Positions 7,227 to 16,073 of a DNA stretch of 64,000 bases are shown here, one piece after another. The translations under genes were made by a program, and so were the position numbers. Source of the DNA: CAZNXJ01 sp964577115 (lineage in GTDB: Bacteria; Planctomycetota; Planctomycetia; Pirellulales; Pirellulaceae); the NCBI GenBank assembly GCA_964577115.1, contig CAZNXJ010000003.1, positions 186,001 to 250,000 on the forward strand, read 5' to 3'. Below the pieces are notes generated by a model. That model saw only the letters and a list, made by a program, of their open reading frames with translations, had not been told where the DNA came from and did no database searches. Within the stretch, counting starts at the first letter, position 1; every line of letters begins with the position of its first letter.

Positions 7227-9836
7227 ATGAGCATCACGCCGGGCGAATCGCAGGATCTTTCAATGCCGCCGTATGCTTCGGCCGAATCGCCGAGCGACCG
7301 CGGTACCGGTCTATTGCGCGACTATGCGCTCACCGCTGCGGCTTACGACGAAGTCTTTGAATCGCCCGCTCAGCCGCGCCCACCCTACGCCAAACTGCTC
7401 GCCGCACTCGACGCGCTCGGTACCGAAGAATTTCAGCGGCGCTTCGAACAAGGGCAGCGGCTGATTCGTGAGAACGGCACGACGTACAACGCCTATGGCG
7501 ATCCCGGCGAGGCCGCTCGCCCGTGGAATCTCGATCTATTGCCGCTGGTCTTGGACGTCCAACGCTGGAGCGAACTGGCCGAGGGCTTGCTCCAGCGCGC
7601 TCGATTGTTGAATGCCATCCTGAACGATCTGTACGGGCCCCAGCTGTTGCTCCAGAGCCGCCAGCTGCCGGCCGAACTGTTGTTTGCTCATCCCGCTTTC
7701 CTGCGCGCCCTGCATGGGCAGCGGCCGGCGGGCGATTGTTTTATCAATTTCTACGCGGCCGACCTCGTGCGCGACCCGCACGGCAACTGGCTGGTCTCGG
7801 CGGACCGCTCCGACGCTCCGCAAGGCGCTGGCTACGCACTCGAGAATCGCATCGTTACCTCGCGGCTGCTGCCGAGCATCATTCATGATTGCCACGTCGA
7901 GCGGCTTGCTTCGTTCTTTCTCACGCTGCAAGAGGTGCTGCGCGAGTCGGCGCCGCAGCATCGAGAAAACCCGCGCATTGTTTTGCTGAGCCAAGGTCCG
8001 TCGAGCCCGAGCTACTTTGAAGACGCCTACCTGTCGCGATATCTCGGCTACACGCTGGTCGAAGGAGGCGACCTGACCGTGCGCGGCGATCGCGTCATGC
8101 TCAAGACGCTCGGCGGGTTATTGCAGGTCGATGTGTTGATGCGCCGGCTTAGCGATCTGCAATCGGATCCGCTCGAACTGCGCGGCGACCCGGGATTGGG
8201 CATCGCGGGTCTGCTACAGGCCGTGCGATCAGGAAATGTGGCCGTCATCAATCCACTCGGCAGCAGCCTTGTCGAATCTCCCGCGCTGCTCCCCTATCTC
8301 CCCGCGCTGTGCCGCGAGATGCTCGGCGAGACGCTGCGTTTGCCGTCGGTTCCTACGTGGTGGTGCGGCGATCGGGAAGGATTGCGATATGTGCTGGAGC
8401 ATCTTGACGAGCTGAACATTCGCGCCGCGTACCGGCGCTGCCGGCTTCCGGCGGTCCCCACGGAAGTCCTCGACAAGATGACGCTTGCCGAACGCCGCGC
8501 CGCCATTCAAGCTCGGCCCCATGATTACGTCGGCCAGGCACGGGTCGAGCTCTCGACGGTGCCTCTGTGGACACCGGGCGGCTGGCATCCGACCCGCGCG
8601 GCTTTGCGAACGTACGTCGTACTTTCCGGAAGCAAAGATGCGGTGCTGCCGGGCGGATTGCTGCGTGTTTCGAGCGACCCTCGGCCGCTGGAGCTGTCGA
8701 TCCTCGCCGGCGAAGCCAGCAAGGACGCATGGGTTCTGTCGCGGGGACCGGTTTCCGATATCAGCCTGCTCCAGCCGCCCGGCCGCTCGTTCGAGCTGCG
8801 GCGGAGTGGTGCCGAGTTGCCGAGTCGTGTGGCGGACAACTTGTTCTGGTTGGGGCGGTACGTCGAACGCGCCGATAGCGGAACGCGGCTGCTACGAACA
8901 ACGGCCTCGCGGCTGGCCAGCGAGTCGGGCGTGGGCGAAATGCCTGAATTGGCCGCACTGCTGCGCTATCTGGCCGCCCAGGGGCAGATCGAACCAGGAT
9001 TTGTCGTCGATGGTATTCGCGATCAGTTGCCGGAGATCGCCGGAATGTTGCCGGCGTTCGCGCTCGATCCGCGCCAACCGACCAGCTTGTACGCGACGCT
9101 CGCGTCCATGCACCGGCTCGCGTCTCTGGTGCGCGACCGTATTTCGATCGACAGCTGGCGCATTCTGCATCGCATCGACCGGGACATTCAGCCGCTGGCC
9201 TATCGCCGCGATGTGGACCTGTCGGATCTGCTGGCGCTGCTGAACCGCATCGTGATCGATTTGGCGGCGTTTAGCGGTCTGGTCGCGGAAAGCACGACGC
9301 GCACGCAAGGCTGGCGGTTTCTCGATATTGGTCGGCGGCTCGAACGGGCGCTGGGAATCATCGAATTGGTCCGCTGTACGTTCGTTGACCGGCGGGACGA
9401 CGACCCGGCGGTACTGGAAGCGGTGTTGGAAGTTGCCGACAGCATCATGACGTACCGCTCGCGCTATCTCACGAACCTCCAGCCCGCGCCGGTGCTCGAT
9501 TTGTTACTGACTGACGAGACCAACCCGCGTTCGCTTGCGTTTCAGCTCGCCACGCTCGCCGAACACGTGGATGGACTACCACGCGAACAGGTTCCGGCGC
9601 TGCGCGGCCCCGAACAGCGCATTATGCTTGCAGCGCTCACGAGCGTGCGGATGATCGACATCGAGATGCTTTCGGAACGGCCGCGTCCGGGCGAACGGAC
9701 GCGGCTCCAGCAGACGCTTGAACGGCTCGCGCTCCAGCTGCCGCGGCTTTCGGATATGGTCTCGCATCGCTATCTCGTGCACATCGGCAACCCGAGGCAG
9801 CTCGCGACGACCCGGCACATGCGAGGTGATGCGTGA
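7227..9836 (+). CDS. Fusion of circularly permuted type 2 ATP-grasp and alpha-E domain
   Basis: 869 residues. Residues 30-500 are the circularly permuted ATP-grasp (COG2308 type): FQRRFEQGQRLIRENGTTYNAYGD, a long ADLVRDPHGNWLVSADRSDAPQGAGYALENR strand region, LVEGGDLTVRGDRV, and LSGSKDAVLPGGLLRVSS near residue 470. After a proline/arginine linker, residues 535-869 are the helical alpha-E domain (COG2307 type), opening SRVADNLFWLGRYVERADSG. Such pairs are predicted amidoligases that build or extend peptide bonds, with alpha-E as an accessory domain. The fused protein coexists in the same cluster with separate copies of both domains (10920-12428 and 12459-13397). Its stop overlaps the next ATG by 4 bp. 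Confidence 0.9.
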   Translation: MSITPGESQDLSMPPYASAESPSDRGTGLLRDYALTAAAYDEVFESPAQPRPPYAKLLAALDALGTEEFQRRFEQGQRLIRENGTTYNAYGDPGEAARPWNLDLLPLVLDVQRWSELAEGLLQRARLLNAILNDLYGPQLLLQSRQLPAELLFAHPAFLRALHGQRPAGDCFINFYAADLVRDPHGNWLVSADRSDAPQGAGYALENRIVTSRLLPSIIHDCHVERLASFFLTLQEVLRESAPQHRENPRIVLLSQGPSSPSYFEDAYLSRYLGYTLVEGGDLTVRGDRVMLKTLGGLLQVDVLMRRLSDLQSDPLELRGDPGLGIAGLLQAVRSGNVAVINPLGSSLVESPALLPYLPALCREMLGETLRLPSVPTWWCGDREGLRYVLEHLDELNIRAAYRRCRLPAVPTEVLDKMTLAERRAAIQARPHDYVGQARVELSTVPLWTPGGWHPTRAALRTYVVLSGSKDAVLPGGLLRVSSDPRPLELSILAGEASKDAWVLSRGPVSDISLLQPPGRSFELRRSGAELPSRVADNLFWLGRYVERADSGTRLLRTTASRLASESGVGEMPELAALLRYLAAQGQIEPGFVVDGIRDQLPEIAGMLPAFALDPRQPTSLYATLASMHRLASLVRDRISIDSWRILHRIDRDIQPLAYRRDVDLSDLLALLNRIVIDLAAFSGLVAESTTRTQGWRFLDIGRRLERALGIIELVRCTFVDRRDDDPAVLEAVLEVADSIMTYRSRYLTNLQPAPVLDLLLTDETNPRSLAFQLATLAEHVDGLPREQVPALRGPEQRIMLAALTSVRMIDIEMLSERPRPGERTRLQQTLERLALQLPRLSDMVSHRYLVHIGNPRQLATTRHMRGDA

Positions 9837-10711
9837 AGTACAAGGTCGCGCACCGGACCATTTACGAATACAGCGACTCGGTTCCGCTTTGTCAGAACGA
9901 GGCGCATCTGACTCCGCGCAACAGCGCCGGGCAGACGTGTCGCTATCATCGGCTGATCATTCGACCCGCGCCGGCGTCGGTGAGCCGGCGCATGGATTAT
10001 TTCGGCAATCTGGTTCACTACTTCGCGATCCAGGAGGGCCACCGCCGGCTGATGATTTCCGCGATCAGCAAGGTGGAGGTGCATCCGCGCCCGCTTCCGA
10101 ACCCCACGGAGACACCACCCTGGGAAGAGGTCCGCGATCAGCTCGCCGCCGACACGAGTGCAGAGGGGCTGGAGATTTTCCAATTTCGCTTCGATTCGCC
10201 GATGGTTGCGGCGGCCGACGAATACGCCGAATACGCCGCGCCGTCGTTTCCTCCCGGGCGGCCGATCCTTGCGTGCCTTCTGGATTTGACGAGTCGCATC
10301 CATCGTGACTTTACGTACGATCCGACGGCGACCACGGTGCTGACGCCGCTGAACGAAGTATTCGCTTTGCGGCGCGGCGTCTGCCAGGACCTGGCGCACG
10401 TCGAAATCGCGTGCGTGCGATCGCTGGGACTGGCCGCTCGGTACGTGAGCGGTTACTTGCGAACGCGCCCACCCGAAGGCATGCCGCCACTTGTTGGCGC
10501 CGATGCGTCCCATGCGTGGATCTCGGTCTATTGCGGTTCGGCCGGGTGGATCGATGCGGACCCAACCAACGATTTGCTTCCCTCGAGCGAGCACATCGTC
10601 GTGGCGTGGGGACGCGATTACAGCGACGTTTCACCGATCAACGGCCTGTTTATTGGCGGGGGCCAGCACGCGATGTCCGTGGGCGTGACCGTGATGCCGC
10701 TCGCACGGTAG
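9833..10711 (+). CDS. Transglutaminase-like cysteine protease with bacterial N-terminal domain
   Basis: 292 residues, with the ATG overlapping the upstream stop (ATGA). Residues 1-80 are the bacterial transglutaminase-like N-terminal domain (MKYKVAHRTIYEYSDSVPLCQNEAHLTPR). The catalytic part has RRGVCQDLAH (Cys about residue 184), DASHAWISVY (His about 225) and WIDADPTND (Asp about 240), giving a complete Cys-His-Asp triad. No signal peptide or membrane segment. Members of this family sit routinely between circularly permuted ATP-grasp and alpha-E genes and are predicted to cleave or transfer the amide bonds the ligases make. No gene for the proteasome-like Anbu protein, often found with such clusters, is present here. 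Confidence 0.9.
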   Translation: MKYKVAHRTIYEYSDSVPLCQNEAHLTPRNSAGQTCRYHRLIIRPAPASVSRRMDYFGNLVHYFAIQEGHRRLMISAISKVEVHPRPLPNPTETPPWEEVRDQLAADTSAEGLEIFQFRFDSPMVAAADEYAEYAAPSFPPGRPILACLLDLTSRIHRDFTYDPTATTVLTPLNEVFALRRGVCQDLAHVEIACVRSLGLAARYVSGYLRTRPPEGMPPLVGADASHAWISVYCGSAGWIDADPTNDLLPSSEHIVVAWGRDYSDVSPINGLFIGGGQHAMSVGVTVMPLAR

Positions 10712-10919
10712 GCGGAGCGGAACCATAGATGGAACGGAGGTGCCACGGAAGGGGAGGCGCGGCCGGTACAATTGTTCAAATCCGGTAATCAGAAAAACTC
10801 CCCTACACCTCGATGAGGCGAGCCGATAGTCTACAGGCCGCGAAGGGTGCGGCGCGAAGACCGCCAGGCGGCCACCTTTTCCAAATCTCCGGCCCAATTG
10901 TCACCCCCCGCCACTCGCT

Positions 10920-12428
10920 ATGTACCTTTCGATGTCCGCCAGCGACCAGTTCCAATCGCAGACGCTTGGCTCAGTGCTCGGTTCGCCGAAACCCAGTTTC
11001 GCCGGTTACCAGAGCGAAGGGTTTTATGACGAGCTGATCGACGAGCACGGACGGCCGCGGCCGGCGGCCCGGTTGCTGGTCGAACAGATCGAGCGGCTGG
11101 AAAACGGCGAGTTGCTGAAGCGGCAGTCGGCTGCCGAGCGTGCGCTGTTTCGCATGGGCGTTACGTTCAGCGTGTACGGCAGCGACGAAGGGACGGAGAA
11201 GATCTTTCCGTTCGACTGCATTCCCCGCATCGTGTCCCGTGCCGAATGGGACTGGATCGAACGCGGGCTGAAGCAGCGCATCGAGGCGCTCAATCAATTC
11301 ATCGACGACGTCTATCACGATCAAAAAATCGTGCGCGACGGGATCCTACCTGGCGAACTGCTGGCGGGGGCGAAGAGCTATCGCGAGGTCTGCCGCGGAC
11401 TGAATCCACCGCACGGCATCTGGTGCCACATCACGGGCACGGATCTCGTCCGGCACCAGGACGGGCAAATCTACGTGCTCGAAGACAATTTGCGCTGCCC
11501 ATCGGGTGTGTCGTACGTGCTCCAGAACCGCGAGGTGATGAAGCGCTGCTTCCCGGAGATTTTCGAAGCGCTGCGCGTCCGGCCGGTAGCGGCGTATCCC
11601 AGTCAATTGCTGCGGACGCTTGAGCAGCTTGCGCCGCCCGGTGTTTCGACTCCGACGGTCGTGGTGCTGACGCCGGGGATTTATAACTCGGCCTATTTCG
11701 AGCACTCGTTCCTCGCCCAGCAAATGGGCGTCGAGCTGGTCGAGGGACGCGATCTTTCGGTGCGCGACGGCTACGTTTACATGCGGACAACGTCTGGTTT
11801 TCAGCGCGTCGATGTAATCTATCGGCGCATCGACGACGATTTTCTCGACCCGCAAACCTTCCGCCCCGATTCGCTGCTCGGCGTGCCTGGTCTGTTCGAG
11901 GCGTATCGCTGCGGCAACGTCGCATTGGCCAATGCACCGGGCACGGGCGTGGCCGACGACAAGGTGATCTACGCATTCGTCGAGAAAATGATCCGCTACT
12001 ATCTCGATCAGGACGCGATCATTCCCAACGTCCCCACGTACCTATGCTACGACCCGAAACAGCGTCAGCATGTACTGGCCAATCTCGACAAGCTGGTCGT
12101 GAAGGCCGCGAATGAATCGGGTGGGTACGGCATGCTGGTGGGGCCGCACGCGACGGAGGCCGAGCGCGAAAAATTCCGCGGACTGATCGAGGCGAACCCG
12201 CGCAACTACATCGCCCAGCCGACCCTCTCGTTGTCACGCGTCCCGACGATCGTGGACGGCGGGATCGAAGGCCGCCACGTGGACCTGCGGCCCTACATCC
12301 TCTACGGCAAGGACATCTACGTGCTACCCGGCGGCCTGACACGCGTCGCTCTGCGCAAAGGCTCGCTCGTCGTCAACTCGTCGCAAGGCGGTGGCAGTAA
12401 GGACACGTGGGTGCTGACCGCCGACTGA
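10920..12428 (+). CDS. Circularly permuted type 2 ATP-grasp protein
   Basis: 502 residues, stand-alone paralogue of the N-terminal half of the 7227-9836 protein. Shared marks: FRMGVTFSVYGSDEGTEKIFPFD, GTDLVRHQDGQIYVLEDNLRCPSGVSYVLQNR (acidic ligand residues of the ATP site), LVEGRDLSVRDGYVYM, LVVKAANESGGYGMLVGP (glycine loop) and YVLPGGLTRVALRKGSLVVNSSQGGGSKDTWVL at the C-terminus. The start is uncertain: ATG 10920 or ATG 10932, neither with a strong Shine-Dalgarno. 208 bp separate it from the transglutaminase gene, so it may have its own promoter. The alpha-E gene begins 30 bp after its stop, and the two form the split version of the fused protein upstream. Confidence 0.9.
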   Translation: MYLSMSASDQFQSQTLGSVLGSPKPSFAGYQSEGFYDELIDEHGRPRPAARLLVEQIERLENGELLKRQSAAERALFRMGVTFSVYGSDEGTEKIFPFDCIPRIVSRAEWDWIERGLKQRIEALNQFIDDVYHDQKIVRDGILPGELLAGAKSYREVCRGLNPPHGIWCHITGTDLVRHQDGQIYVLEDNLRCPSGVSYVLQNREVMKRCFPEIFEALRVRPVAAYPSQLLRTLEQLAPPGVSTPTVVVLTPGIYNSAYFEHSFLAQQMGVELVEGRDLSVRDGYVYMRTTSGFQRVDVIYRRIDDDFLDPQTFRPDSLLGVPGLFEAYRCGNVALANAPGTGVADDKVIYAFVEKMIRYYLDQDAIIPNVPTYLCYDPKQRQHVLANLDKLVVKAANESGGYGMLVGPHATEAEREKFRGLIEANPRNYIAQPTLSLSRVPTIVDGGIEGRHVDLRPYILYGKDIYVLPGGLTRVALRKGSLVVNSSQGGGSKDTWVLTAD

Positions 12429-12458
12429 CGTTTGCTGCCGTCGAGGAGAGATACGGAG

Positions 12459-13397
12459 ATGTTGAGCCGAGTCGCGGATGCTGTTTATTGGATGAGCCGC
12501 AACGTCGAGCGTGCGGAAAATCTCGCTCGTTTCGTCGACGTGACTTTCAACCTGATGCTCGATCTTCCCGAGGGAACGACCGAGCAATGGGAGCCGCTCG
12601 TCGATACGACGGGCGACCGCGCGTACTTCGACGCGCATTATGGCGAGCCCACGCGGCACAACGTGATCCGCTTCCTGGCATTCGACACCAACTATCCCAA
12701 CTCGATCGTCTCCTGCCTCCAGCTGGCCCGCGAGAACGCGCGCAGCATCCGCGAGACGATCACCTCCGAGATGTGGGAGCATCTCAACAATTTTTACCAC
12801 CGAGTCCGTACGGCCGCGCGCAGTCGCGAACATCTCGAATCGCCGCAGGATTTCTGCCATGAAGTGAAGATGGCCAGCCATCTGTTCAACGGCATCACGG
12901 ACGGAACGATGTCGCACGGCGAAGGTTGGCATTTTGCTCGGCTCGGCCGCATGCTCGAGCGGGCTGACAAGACGTCGCGCATCTTGGACGTCAAGTTCTT
13001 CCTGCTGAATCCGAACGACCAACACATCGACGGGCCGGTCGAAGATATTCACTGGTCCGCCGTGCTGCGGTCGGTCAGCGGTTTTGAAATGTTCCGTAAG
13101 CGGCACCACGGGATTACGCCCGAGCGGGTCGTGGGTTTCCTGGTCCTCGACCGGCTGTTCCCCCGCGCGATCATGCATTGCATCGATGCGTCCAACGACT
13201 CGCTGCATCGCATTTCCGGCTCGCCGCCAGGAACGTTTTGGAATCCGGCCGAAAAGGCGATGGGCAAGCTCCGCAGCGAGCTGGCGTATGTGCAGGTCAG
13301 CGAGATCCTCGAGATGGGCTTGCACGAATATCTCGACTCGCTGCAAACGAAAATGAACGACGCGGGTACGGCGATCTATAAGACGTTCGTCGCCTGA
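12459..13397 (+). CDS. Alpha-E domain protein
   Basis: 312 residues. I chose ATG 12459 because it follows GAGGAGA at 12443-12449 with good spacing, and the protein then opens MLSRVADAVYWMSRNVERAENLARFVD, the standard N-terminus of the family. An in-frame ATG at 12432 would add nine unlikely residues. The protein is all-helical with the repeated SxNxxRxxR-type patterns of alpha-E (ENARSIRETITSEMWEHLNNFYH; FHRISGSPPGTFWNPAEKAMGKLRSEL is partly similar). It is always coded next to circularly permuted ATP-grasp proteins; its molecular role is unknown but is presumed to be substrate handling for the ligase. Homologous to residues 535-869 of the fusion protein 5 kb upstream. Confidence 0.88.
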   Translation: MLSRVADAVYWMSRNVERAENLARFVDVTFNLMLDLPEGTTEQWEPLVDTTGDRAYFDAHYGEPTRHNVIRFLAFDTNYPNSIVSCLQLARENARSIRETITSEMWEHLNNFYHRVRTAARSREHLESPQDFCHEVKMASHLFNGITDGTMSHGEGWHFARLGRMLERADKTSRILDVKFFLLNPNDQHIDGPVEDIHWSAVLRSVSGFEMFRKRHHGITPERVVGFLVLDRLFPRAIMHCIDASNDSLHRISGSPPGTFWNPAEKAMGKLRSELAYVQVSEILEMGLHEYLDSLQTKMNDAGTAIYKTFVA

Positions 13398-13722
13398 TCG
13401 CTTTCCACGCCTGGTAATCCTCCCCGACCGGTGTGCGCCTTCCGCTTGGACGACCGGATGGCGAAGCGGCGCGCGTCGTGGGTCCGGCCGTTCGACCGCC
13501 CCTTCCTTGTGGATGGCTATGACCCGGAAAGGCACCTTTCGCGTTCGCTGGCGCTGACCTATTGTCGTCTCCAGCACATCGTCGCCCTATCGGCAGAATT
13601 CGCCGGCGGGGCGACGAGATTCCCCAGCCGGGACCACAAACCGGCAGCCGCGCCTGTTACATTACAAGCGGCGCCGCAGCCGTAGGGGGCTTCGCGCCCG
13701 TCGTGAACTGGAGACATCGAAC
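13398..13722. other. Intergenic stretch, probably promoter region of the next gene
   Basis: 325 bp with no open frame that looks coded. GGAGA at about 13712-13716 forms the ribosome-binding site of the 13723 gene. No terminator with a T-tract is visible after the alpha-E gene. Confidence 0.45.
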
Positions 13723-16035
13723 ATGAATCATCGGGCAATCCATACGCTGCTGAGGTTTTTCTGCGGTGGTATCGTCTGCACGTTTCTAATGGCGGCCGGT
13801 GCCTTCGCACAGTCCCATTCGCCGCTACCGATCGGCGCGGAGCCCGACCCCGTCGAGTTCCCGCATTTTCCCGATCGGCTACATGCGGTGGTGTGGCGCA
13901 ACTGGCAGCTCGTCGAGCCCTCGCGGCTCGCCGAGACGCTTGGCACGACCGAGGACAACGTGCGGCGCTTGGCCGAATCGATGGGGCTTCCCTCCTCGGG
14001 TGAAGTGCTTCCTGAGTGGCGCCGCCGTGGGTACATCACGATCGTGCGCCGCAACTGGCACCTGCTGCCTTATGAGCAGCTGCTCAAGCTGATCGATATG
14101 GATGCCGAGGAATTCGCCCTCGCGCTGCGCGAAGACGACTTCCTGTTCATCAAGCTCGGCTCGTTGAAACCCAAGTGCGAGCCAGTGGTATGGAGCGAGC
14201 CGACCGAGGAGCAGAAACGCCGAGCCGCCGAGATTCGCGAACTTGTTCAGAAACACTTCGGCGATCAACTGGCTCAGCCGGCTGAGCGGCGGTTTGCGTT
14301 CATCGAACGGTTAAGCGAGCCGCTGCCGGAATCGGCCCGTGTCGAACGGCCGGATCCATCGGTGGGCCTGCGCTACATTTACTCGTACTTCGGCACGTTT
14401 GGCGATCCGCTTTCCGATCCGGAGCTTGACCCGTATCCCGACGGACTGCTCCAGCGGCTCGCCGCCAACGGCATTAACGGTGTCTGGCTTCATGTCGTTC
14501 TGCGGCAGCTTGCACCGGGAGGCCCCGACTTCCCGGAATTTGGCGAAGGGCACGAGCGGCGTCTGGAGACATTGCGCAATCTGGTCGCGCGGTGCAAGCG
14601 GCACGGCATCGCCGTGTACCTCTATATGAACGAGCCGCGTGCGATGCCCGTCGAGTTCTTTGCCAACCGCAAAGAGATGGGGGGGACGGTTCATGGCCAG
14701 TGGCAGACAATGTGCACCAGTCATCCTGCCGTGCAGAAGTGGCTGGAAGATTCGCTGGCCCATGTGTTCACGCAGGTGCCTGATTTGGGCGGCGTGTTCA
14801 CGATTACGGCGTCTGAAAACCTGACGAACTGTGCTTCGCACGGCGGCCGCCAAGGTTGCCCGCGCTGCCGCGACCGGCGTGACGAAGAGGTCATCACGGA
14901 AGTCAATCACATTATTCTTCGCGGCGTGCGGCGCGGAAGCCCGACCGCTCGGGTGATCTGTTGGGACTGGGGATGGGCCAACCACGGCGATGCGTCGCAC
15001 TTCATTCCGCTGCTGCCCAAAGAGGCGTGGTTGATGTCGGTCAGCGAGTGGCGCAAGCCGATCGAGCGCGGAGGCGTTCGCACTGAGGTGGGTGAATATT
15101 CGATTTCGGCCGTGGGGCCGGGGCCGCGCGCCGAGCGGCATTGGCGCGTTGCGAAAGAGCAGGGGCTCAAGGCCGCCGCTAAGGTGCAGTTCAACAACAC
15201 CTGGGAGTTGTCGGCCGTCCCGTACCTTCCGGTCATGGACCTGGTCGCTCAGCATTGCAGTGAATTGGCGAAGCGCGACGTGGACGGCATGATGCTCTCC
15301 TGGTCGCTCGGCGGCTACCCGTCGCCCAACCTCCGGATCGCTCGGCACTTTTCCGAGAATCCCGATGCGCGTCCCGACGAAGTGCTCGACCAACTGGCTC
15401 GCGACATCTACGGTCCCGAAGGCGCACCGCTGGCACGCCGCGCCTGGTCGGCGATGAGCCGCGCGTTTTCCGAATTCCCCTATCACGGTGCGGTGGTCTA
15501 CAACGCGCCACAGCAGGTCGGTCCGGCGAACTTGCTCTTCGAACGGCCGACGGGCTACCGTTCGACGATGGTAGGTTTCCCGTACGACGATCTGAATAAC
15601 TGGCGTGGCCCGTACCCGCCGGAGATCTTTGCGCAGCAGTTTGAGAAGGTAGCGACTGGCTGGGCCGAGGGCCTCGGCGCACTCAGCGAAGCGGTTGCCC
15701 TGGCGCCGGAGGAATCGCGCGCGATCGCAGAATCGGAACTGAGCGTTGCGCGTGCGGCGCAGGCGCACTTCGCGTCGGTCGCCAATCAGGTGCGCTTCGT
15801 CCTGCTGCGCGATGCGCTGGCACAGAATGGAGCCGATGCGGGACAAGGACGCGAAAATCTGCGCAAACTTCTTCAGGATGAAATCCGGCTGGCCAAGGAA
15901 CTGTTCGCAATCAGCCGGGCCGATTCACGCATCGGTTTCGAAGCGACGAATCACTACTACTACGTTCCGCAGGACCTGATGGAGAAGGTTATCAACTGCG
16001 AGTACCTGACGCGCACGATGACGTCGGACAACTAG
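13723..16035 (+). CDS. Secreted protein with TIM-barrel glycoside-hydrolase-like region
   Basis: 770 residues with a signal peptide (hydrophobic IVCTFLMAAGAFAQS, cleavage near residue 30). Residues 50-190 hold two tandem copies of one motif: VWRNWQLVEPSRLAETLGTTEDNVRR and VRRNWHLLPYEQLLKLIDMDAEE. Residues 210-560 look like a glycoside-hydrolase TIM barrel: RLAANGINGVWLHVVLRQ, RCKRHGIAVYLYMNEPRAMP, GVFTITASENLTNC, a CPRCRDR pair and RVICWDWGWANHG. This resembles DUF4838/GH20-neighbour proteins, but I cannot name the family. The C-terminal 150 residues are helical. Probably exported and acting on a polysaccharide (inference). It is followed after 38 bp by an oxidoreductase often found in sugar metabolism. 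Confidence 0.7.
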   Translation: MNHRAIHTLLRFFCGGIVCTFLMAAGAFAQSHSPLPIGAEPDPVEFPHFPDRLHAVVWRNWQLVEPSRLAETLGTTEDNVRRLAESMGLPSSGEVLPEWRRRGYITIVRRNWHLLPYEQLLKLIDMDAEEFALALREDDFLFIKLGSLKPKCEPVVWSEPTEEQKRRAAEIRELVQKHFGDQLAQPAERRFAFIERLSEPLPESARVERPDPSVGLRYIYSYFGTFGDPLSDPELDPYPDGLLQRLAANGINGVWLHVVLRQLAPGGPDFPEFGEGHERRLETLRNLVARCKRHGIAVYLYMNEPRAMPVEFFANRKEMGGTVHGQWQTMCTSHPAVQKWLEDSLAHVFTQVPDLGGVFTITASENLTNCASHGGRQGCPRCRDRRDEEVITEVNHIILRGVRRGSPTARVICWDWGWANHGDASHFIPLLPKEAWLMSVSEWRKPIERGGVRTEVGEYSISAVGPGPRAERHWRVAKEQGLKAAAKVQFNNTWELSAVPYLPVMDLVAQHCSELAKRDVDGMMLSWSLGGYPSPNLRIARHFSENPDARPDEVLDQLARDIYGPEGAPLARRAWSAMSRAFSEFPYHGAVVYNAPQQVGPANLLFERPTGYRSTMVGFPYDDLNNWRGPYPPEIFAQQFEKVATGWAEGLGALSEAVALAPEESRAIAESELSVARAAQAHFASVANQVRFVLLRDALAQNGADAGQGRENLRKLLQDEIRLAKELFAISRADSRIGFEATNHYYYVPQDLMEKVINCEYLTRTMTSDN

Positions 16036-16073
16036 GGCTCGCTGCAACGGCAAGGCAATTCATCGTCAAAGGT

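Noticed and set aside
10760..10800. GTTCAAATCC resembling a tRNA T-loop
   Set aside because: The flanking bases do not pair as a T-stem, and no anticodon or acceptor stem is present.
14311..15846. 511-residue minus-strand frame
   Set aside because: Long antisense shadow of the secreted TIM-barrel-like protein, caused by high GC; no domain recognisable.
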